Part shown: one piece after another, positions 37,809 through 41,772 of the stretch | Layout: each line of letters opens with the position of its first letter | Numbering within the stretch: the stretch's first letter is position 1 | From: an uncultured Pseudomonadota bacterium | GTDB taxonomy: Bacteria; Pseudomonadota; Alphaproteobacteria; UBA3830 | Reading direction: 5' to 3' | DNA length: 41,772 nucleotides | Assembly: GCA_902761495.1 (NCBI GenBank) | Contig: CACWKL010000003.1 | Location: 1-41,772, forward strand | Position numbers and translations under genes: made by a program | Notes under the pieces: model-generated | The model's input: the letters and a program-made list of their open reading frames with translations, nothing else | What the model was told of the DNA's origin: nothing | The model's database searches: none

Positions 37809-39341
37809 TTATTTCGTTACTTTTTTTTTTAGATTTACTGCTTCCAGAATATTATCGAGGAACTTCGCACTTCCAACATTGATTTTCAAATTCTTCAAAT
37901 TTCCAGAAACCTTTCCTTTGAATATTCCTAATTTTTCGCTCACGATATTATCGACTTTCGCCTTAACATCGAGCAATCCATTCTTCAAGAACAGATCCCC
38001 GGCAAAACTGCCCTTGATTTTAAAATACTTATTTAAAAAGCTCAAACTTTGGATATTAAAATTAAACATGGTATCCATATTGTGCTTGTTCAAAACAAGA
38101 GGCCTGACTAAAGAAATTTGCCCTTTTTGGAACTCACAAACGAACTTCCGAACCGTCAGATCCTTTCCGTAAAGCACTTCGGAGTTGATTTTGATGTCTT
38201 TTCCGAGAATATCCGTCCCTAAAATACCTATGGTGAAATTTTTCAAATCTTTGCTGTAAACATCCAAAGTTTTCACCCCATGTCCCCAAAACTTAATCCA
38301 GGAAATATCAGATTTCACCGTTAAACTTTTTCCTTGCAAAACTATGTCGCAATTTCCCAGCTTACGTTTGTCCTTTTTAAATTCAATCTGCGAATTAATG
38401 CCGTTCCCTTTCTTTTCGATTGCAATATCCGTTAGTATGTCTTGGAAATTCTTGGTAATTTCTGTCGGAATTTTTCTTACATCCGTAAAATCGCTCAAAG
38501 ACAGCTTGGTGGATAGACTGGCCTTACTTTTATCCAAAAAGACCTTTCCGTTGAAATTCAATTTCTTACCATTGGATTGAAATTGCCCCTGCGAAATAAT
38601 TAACGTATTCATCTTATCCGCAAAAGATCCGCTTGCATTAAGTTTGTAGCCGGATTTTTCAACTTCAACTTTATATTTCGGCCTACTGCTTTTCAGGGAA
38701 TCCATGTGCAGATTTCCCGAAATCCCTTCAAGATTTTGAAAATCTCCGTTTAACGTTACGGAATTACTCCAACTGAGAACAAATTTGAAATGCGATCTCC
38801 CCGTTTTCATGGACACAGAATCTGAACCGCCCTCTGATCTGTACTCCAAATTTTCGTATCTATATCTGTCACCTCCGAACAAAATCGTCAGTTCATCAAC
38901 CTTCAAACTTTCGATGAAAAGCTTAATTTTTCCCACAGAGGACAGCGTTTTATTGAGATTAAAACTTTCCTGGCCCTCAATTTGAGCCTCTCTTTTTTTA
39001 TCGGATTTTTGCACGGAAGCCCAAAAGATGACTTTCTTTATCTGAACTCGGGGACGCGAAAACAGTTTATCTCTCTCAAAACTTACATTGTATACCTCGA
39101 GAGAATTGCCCGAAAATTTCGCAGACACTTTTTCGATATATGTCAGCTTTTCGTTTGCACCATCGACCTTCAGCGAAAAATTATCGCTCTGCAGATAACT
39201 AACAGCATAATCAACAATAAACTTTCTGCTTGAATCATTATAGAAAGCTAAAAATGCCAAAAACAAAACTGAAAATATTATTGCGAAAAAAATCGAGAAT
39301 ACTTTAACTATTTTCACATTCAAATATCCACTTAAATTCAA
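37809..39341 (-). CDS. tamB: TamB N-terminal part, truncated by a frameshift
   Basis: This is the N-terminal 510 residues of TamB. A single signal-anchor helix (about 9-31, VKVFSIFFAIIFSVLFLAFLA) places it in the inner membrane, followed by AsmA/TamB-like beta-rich sequence (NSLEVYNVSFERDKLFSRP and similar repeats). The ORF ends abruptly in a run of lysines then VTK and a stop, directly after ten A on the coding strand. Adding one A at that run continues the reading into the C-terminal ORF for a total of about 1115 residues, close to typical TamB size. The start overlaps the tamA stop by 4 bases (ATGA), the usual tamA-tamB coupling. Confidence 0.88.
   Translation of the reverse strand: MNLSGYLNVKIVKVFSIFFAIIFSVLFLAFLAFYNDSSRKFIVDYAVSYLQSDNFSLKVDGANEKLTYIEKVSAKFSGNSLEVYNVSFERDKLFSRPRVQIKKVIFWASVQKSDKKREAQIEGQESFNLNKTLSSVGKIKLFIESLKVDELTILFGGDRYRYENLEYRSEGGSDSVSMKTGRSHFKFVLSWSNSVTLNGDFQNLEGISGNLHMDSLKSSRPKYKVEVEKSGYKLNASGSFADKMNTLIISQGQFQSNGKKLNFNGKVFLDKSKASLSTKLSLSDFTDVRKIPTEITKNFQDILTDIAIEKKGNGINSQIEFKKDKRKLGNCDIVLQGKSLTVKSDISWIKFWGHGVKTLDVYSKDLKNFTIGILGTDILGKDIKINSEVLYGKDLTVRKFVCEFQKGQISLVRPLVLNKHNMDTMFNFNIQSLSFLNKYFKIKGSFAGDLFLKNGLLDVKAKVDNIVSEKLGIFKGKVSGNLKNLKINVGSAKFLDNILEAVNLKKKVTK
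37821..37830 (-). repeat. Ten-A homopolymer at the tamB frame break
   Basis: Ten A on the coding strand (ten T on the plus strand) lie exactly where the two tamB reading frames meet. The N-terminal frame reads Leu-Lys-Lys-Lys-Val-Thr-Lys-stop; with eleven A it reads Leu-Lys-Lys-Lys-Ser-Asn-Glu-Ile and enters the C-terminal frame. This is the longest A tract I noticed inside a gene in the window. Confidence 0.9.
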
Positions 39342-41260
39342 AAAGACTGTCCCAACCCCATTATAAACTGCATCTTAGAATCGACTCCTTTTCTTCTATT
39401 CAGCGGAAATGAAAAATCCACACGAATCGGTCCTATACTGGTATAATATCGCATTCCTGCCCCAACTGAAAAGAACCATCTTTTCTTTTCTATTTCAAAA
39501 TACTTAGATTCATTGTTATGAACCTTAGCCCCGTCAAAAAAGGCAATTACCCCCCAATCTAAGTTTATTTTTCGTCGATATTCAACATTGAACTCGATAA
39601 GCGCTTTTCCTCCCATTGTCACTTCAGCGCCCTTCACCATTTCCGTGGCCATTTGGTTTGCATATCCTCGAACCGAATTTATACCTCCGCTGTATAATCT
39701 CTTATCAAGAGGAATTCTGTCTATATCCGAGGAAAAAATACCTTTTCTACAAACCCGAAAAGCTACCACATTTTTCTTCAGATTATCTAACGAATGATTA
39801 TAGGAAAAAGCAAGACTATAAGATTTAAGGCCGTTAATCTCAGCTCCCGTCAATCTCATCAAGGTCCCTTTTCCCTCAAGCTTAAACCCGGATGTAGGAT
39901 TCAACAAACTATCGGTTTGATCCCATACGAGAGAAATCGGTATAGATTGAGCTTTATAATAATGCGACAGATTTCGCTCAGGATTTACGTTTGAAAAAAA
40001 TATCTTATCCGAATTTATATAGTTATCTTCCAATGAAATCCCTATTCCGGCAAACAAAACATCCGTTAAAGGAAATGTATATTTAAAATTAAGGCATTCA
40101 TTCTTTTTAAAAAAAACATTGGTCAATTCTTGTCGATGAGAGACCCCATATTCCATCGTTGCATTTTTCATAAACACATCCGGTTGTGCAAGAATCACTT
40201 CGAATGCGTAATCAGCTCGCTTGTCGGAACTCTTCATTGGAGTTCCTTCAGCATTAAAAGTCAACTTCTCTCCGCCGCCAAACGCGTTTAATCTAGTCCA
40301 AGAAGCCTTCGCAACTATCGATTTCACCCCTTTCGTCGCCTGAGATTTTTTTTCAAAATTCATATTTCGGGCACCTTGATACATCAGCCCGATATCCAAT
40401 ATATGTTTCTTGTCTTCCTTGACTTTTACTCGCATAGGAAGAGATTGACCTTTTAATTTTGAATCCACTGGATTTATTTTAACTACAGAAAAAATTTGCG
40501 TATTTTTCAATTCATCCACGCTGGAATTTATTTTATCCGTACTAAAAATTTCTCCTTGATCCCATTTTAGTCGATTGCGAATAAACTGTTCATCTATTCC
40601 GTCAAACGCAACTATTTCTGTTTCTCCGAAATTCACATTTTTTCCACAGATAATTTCCAAATCCAAAAATGCAAGATTATTGTCATAATCTATGAAAACT
40701 TTCTTCTTTCTTGCTACCGGAGAATAAAAGCCGCTGTTTTTCAGCAAAACCAAAGTTTTATCAATCACTGAGCGAATTTCCGACATCGATGCCTTCGCTG
40801 AACCGAATTTATTTTTCAAAATCTCCGAATAATGTCTGTTGAAATCTTTATCTTGATCGACAAACTTTATCGAAAAATTCAAAGAAAATTTGTTTTTAGT
40901 ATCTACTTTTATGAAGACCTTTACGGAATTATCCTCATCGACTTTTACATCATGCTTTACTTTAGCGTTGTAATACCCGAATTTATGCAGATCTTTATTA
41001 AGGATAACCATATCTTTATTTAATCTATCATTGAGCGCAGTCATGCTGTTGACGGGCTTATCCTGTTGAGCAAATATAGCTAACTTTTTTATTTCAGATC
41101 TTATTTCTGATTCCGAAACTAATTCTGTCATTTCATCAAAAATCGAACTGTCTTTCTTCATGGACAACTCGATGGTATAAGAAAAATCTCTTAATTCGTC
41201 GGATTTCCCGAAAACATCAACAATCAACAAGAAAAATCCCAACGATAAAAACCTTAGCAT
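39338..41260 (-). CDS. tamA: TamA, Omp85/BamA-family outer-membrane protein
   Basis: TamA is the outer-membrane barrel of the translocation and assembly module, partner of TamB. The protein has about 640 residues. A signal peptide (MLRFLSLGFFLLIVDVFG) is followed by periplasmic POTRA-type domains (about 25-290, with NFGETEIVAFDGIDEQFIRNRL and FSTDKINSSVDELKNTQIF) and a C-terminal 16-strand barrel (for example YSGGINSVRGYANQ, carrying the VRGY signature of the lid loop, and GPIRVDFSFPLN). The last residue is Phe, as in the beta-signal for outer-membrane insertion. I prefer ATG at 41260 for the signal peptide; the upstream TTG/ATG extension to 41332 is unlikely. It overlaps tamB. Confidence 0.9.
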   Translation of the reverse strand: MLRFLSLGFFLLIVDVFGKSDELRDFSYTIELSMKKDSSIFDEMTELVSESEIRSEIKKLAIFAQQDKPVNSMTALNDRLNKDMVILNKDLHKFGYYNAKVKHDVKVDEDNSVKVFIKVDTKNKFSLNFSIKFVDQDKDFNRHYSEILKNKFGSAKASMSEIRSVIDKTLVLLKNSGFYSPVARKKKVFIDYDNNLAFLDLEIICGKNVNFGETEIVAFDGIDEQFIRNRLKWDQGEIFSTDKINSSVDELKNTQIFSVVKINPVDSKLKGQSLPMRVKVKEDKKHILDIGLMYQGARNMNFEKKSQATKGVKSIVAKASWTRLNAFGGGEKLTFNAEGTPMKSSDKRADYAFEVILAQPDVFMKNATMEYGVSHRQELTNVFFKKNECLNFKYTFPLTDVLFAGIGISLEDNYINSDKIFFSNVNPERNLSHYYKAQSIPISLVWDQTDSLLNPTSGFKLEGKGTLMRLTGAEINGLKSYSLAFSYNHSLDNLKKNVVAFRVCRKGIFSSDIDRIPLDKRLYSGGINSVRGYANQMATEMVKGAEVTMGGKALIEFNVEYRRKINLDWGVIAFFDGAKVHNNESKYFEIEKKRWFFSVGAGMRYYTSIGPIRVDFSFPLNRRKGVDSKMQFIMGLGQSF

Positions 41261-41406
41261 CACTTGTTCTTCAATTTCGACCACATCACTCTCGGTTGAT
41301 TTTACTAAAAAATTACTAAAAAAACATTCCAAAAAAATAAATGTTTAAAAACTGAATTCGATTTGTTGATTTTTTTTATTTTTTGATTTAGAGTGACACC
41401 AGTTTT

Positions 41407-41482
41407 GTCCCCTTCGTCTAGTGGTCCAGGACACCGCCCTCTCACGGCGGCAACAGGGATTCGAATTCCCTAGGGGACGCCA
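41407..41482 (+). tRNA. tRNA-Glu (anticodon CTC)
   Basis: Acceptor GTCCCCT pairs with AGGGGAC; the D-arm contains GTCTAGTGGTCCAGGAC; anticodon stem CCGCC/GGCGG holds the loop CTCTCAC (anticodon CTC); T-stem AGGGA/TCCCT holds TTCGAAT. G is the discriminator and CCA is encoded. It reads GAG. The CTC isoacceptor implies a separate TTC tRNA elsewhere. A few T follow the gene, with no strong hairpin. Confidence 0.97.
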
Positions 41483-41662
41483 GGTTTTTGTTTTTATCAA
41501 TCTCGTTTTATGTCTTGTCGTCTATTGAGTTCCTCAAATTTCAGTATATAATAATCTTGGTTAGTTTAAATAAGTCTTAAAAAAACTGCTCAAAGCTAGG
41601 CTTAAAAGGGGGTACTTTAGGGGGTATTTTTTTAAGGCTCTAGACCATCATCTTTTTTGATT
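41483..41662. other. Non-coding stretch between tRNA-Glu and IS fragment
   Basis: No credible gene is seen in this stretch. It holds a tandem pair of related 12-base units, GGGGGTACTTTA (41608-41619) and GGGGGTATTTTT (41620-41631), enclosed by a 7-base inverted repeat, CTTAAAA (41601-41607) and TTTTAAG (41630-41636). The left edge of the insertion sequence whose transposase ends at 41663 probably lies here, but the exact terminus cannot be fixed without the other end. Confidence 0.5.
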
Positions 41663-41772
41663 TTACTTTATTTCAAAGAACAATTTTGCAATAAAAGTAG
41701 CGAAATTGTCATCTCTATGATTAAATCTAGCCTCACTTTCTTTTAAATGCAAGATGAATTTATCATCGGTTA
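41663..41772 (-). mobile_element. 3' end of a probable IS1595/ISXO2-type transposase gene, cut by window edge
   Basis: On the minus strand a frame runs in from the right edge and ends with TAA at 41665-41663. The 35 visible residues include DDKFILHLKESEARFNHRDD and then FATFIAKLFF. The pattern L-H-L-K-E-x-E-x-R-F-N-H-R is what I know from the C-termini of IS1595-family (ISXO2-like) DDE transposases. The rest of the element lies outside the window, so the family and intactness are not proven. Confidence 0.5.

Noticed and set aside
41322..41346. AAACATT/AATGTTT inverted repeat upstream of tamA
   Set aside because: It is a short, almost pure A/T stem in AT-rich sequence and is probably chance.

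Overview
The window is AT-rich, gene-dense bacterial chromosome of alphaproteobacterial type. The gene content points to a host-associated lineage such as Holosporales or a relative; this placement is inference from gene content, not from a marker tree. The signs are a short prolyl-tRNA synthetase without the editing insert, a class I (archaeal-type) lysyl-tRNA synthetase, RpoH with its RpoH box, an FzlA-like GST-fold protein, a family-4-like uracil-DNA glycosylase, the block proS-lolC/E-lolD-dnaE, and dnaB next to alr. Most of the window is core housekeeping. I found no CRISPR array, prophage, toxin cluster or evident new multi-gene system.

Layout, left to right. 1-540: a small lipoprotein-like gene that cannot be read in one frame. 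620-4725 (+): a two-gene RND efflux system (adaptor and pump, no outer-membrane channel). 4762-5367 (-): a xenobiotic (CatB/Vat-type) acetyltransferase, divergent from a BepA-like periplasmic protease (5479-6774, +) with a 9-bp inverted repeat between them. 6983-7918 (+): rpoH, tail-to-tail with a minus-strand obgE-EamA transporter pair. 9946-12928 (-): a radC, hemW, rph, yggU run. 13013-13086 (+): tRNA-Gly. 13191-22053 (+): one compact operon, proS-lolC/E-lolD-dnaE-yqaA-pepP, with mostly 4-8 nt gene overlaps. 22064-30547 (-): a polytopic membrane protein, alr, dnaB, der, a DsbA-like oxidoreductase, pyruvate kinase and YqgE/AlgH. 30602-34367 (+): a DsbD/ScsB-like reductant conductor, lysS (class I) and a uracil-DNA glycosylase. 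34486-41260 (-): yebC, fzlA-like, tamB (split) and tamA. The right edge holds tRNA-Glu(CTC) and the 3' end of a probable IS1595-type transposase.

How the genes work together. Envelope functions dominate the non-informational genes: lipoprotein release (LolC/E, LolD), outer-membrane protein and lipid traffic (TamA/TamB), outer-membrane quality control (BepA-like), periplasmic thiol chemistry (DsbA-like, DsbD-like), cell wall (Alr) and division (FzlA-like). RpoH would tie BepA-type quality control to heat shock, although no RpoH promoter was identified.

The most noteworthy signal is tamB. Two adjacent ORFs in different frames together make a full TamB, and the break falls exactly at a run of ten A on the coding strand; one extra A gives a continuous protein of about 1115 residues. 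A second, weaker case is the 5' lipoprotein-like gene, whose later frame change may fall at an A_AAA_AAG heptamer. These could be polymerase slippage sites, phase-variable tracts, early gene decay or assembly errors. Other points worth checking are the inverted repeat at 5423-5451, a possible 28-residue four-cysteine ORF just before der, and the IS edge next to tRNA-Glu.
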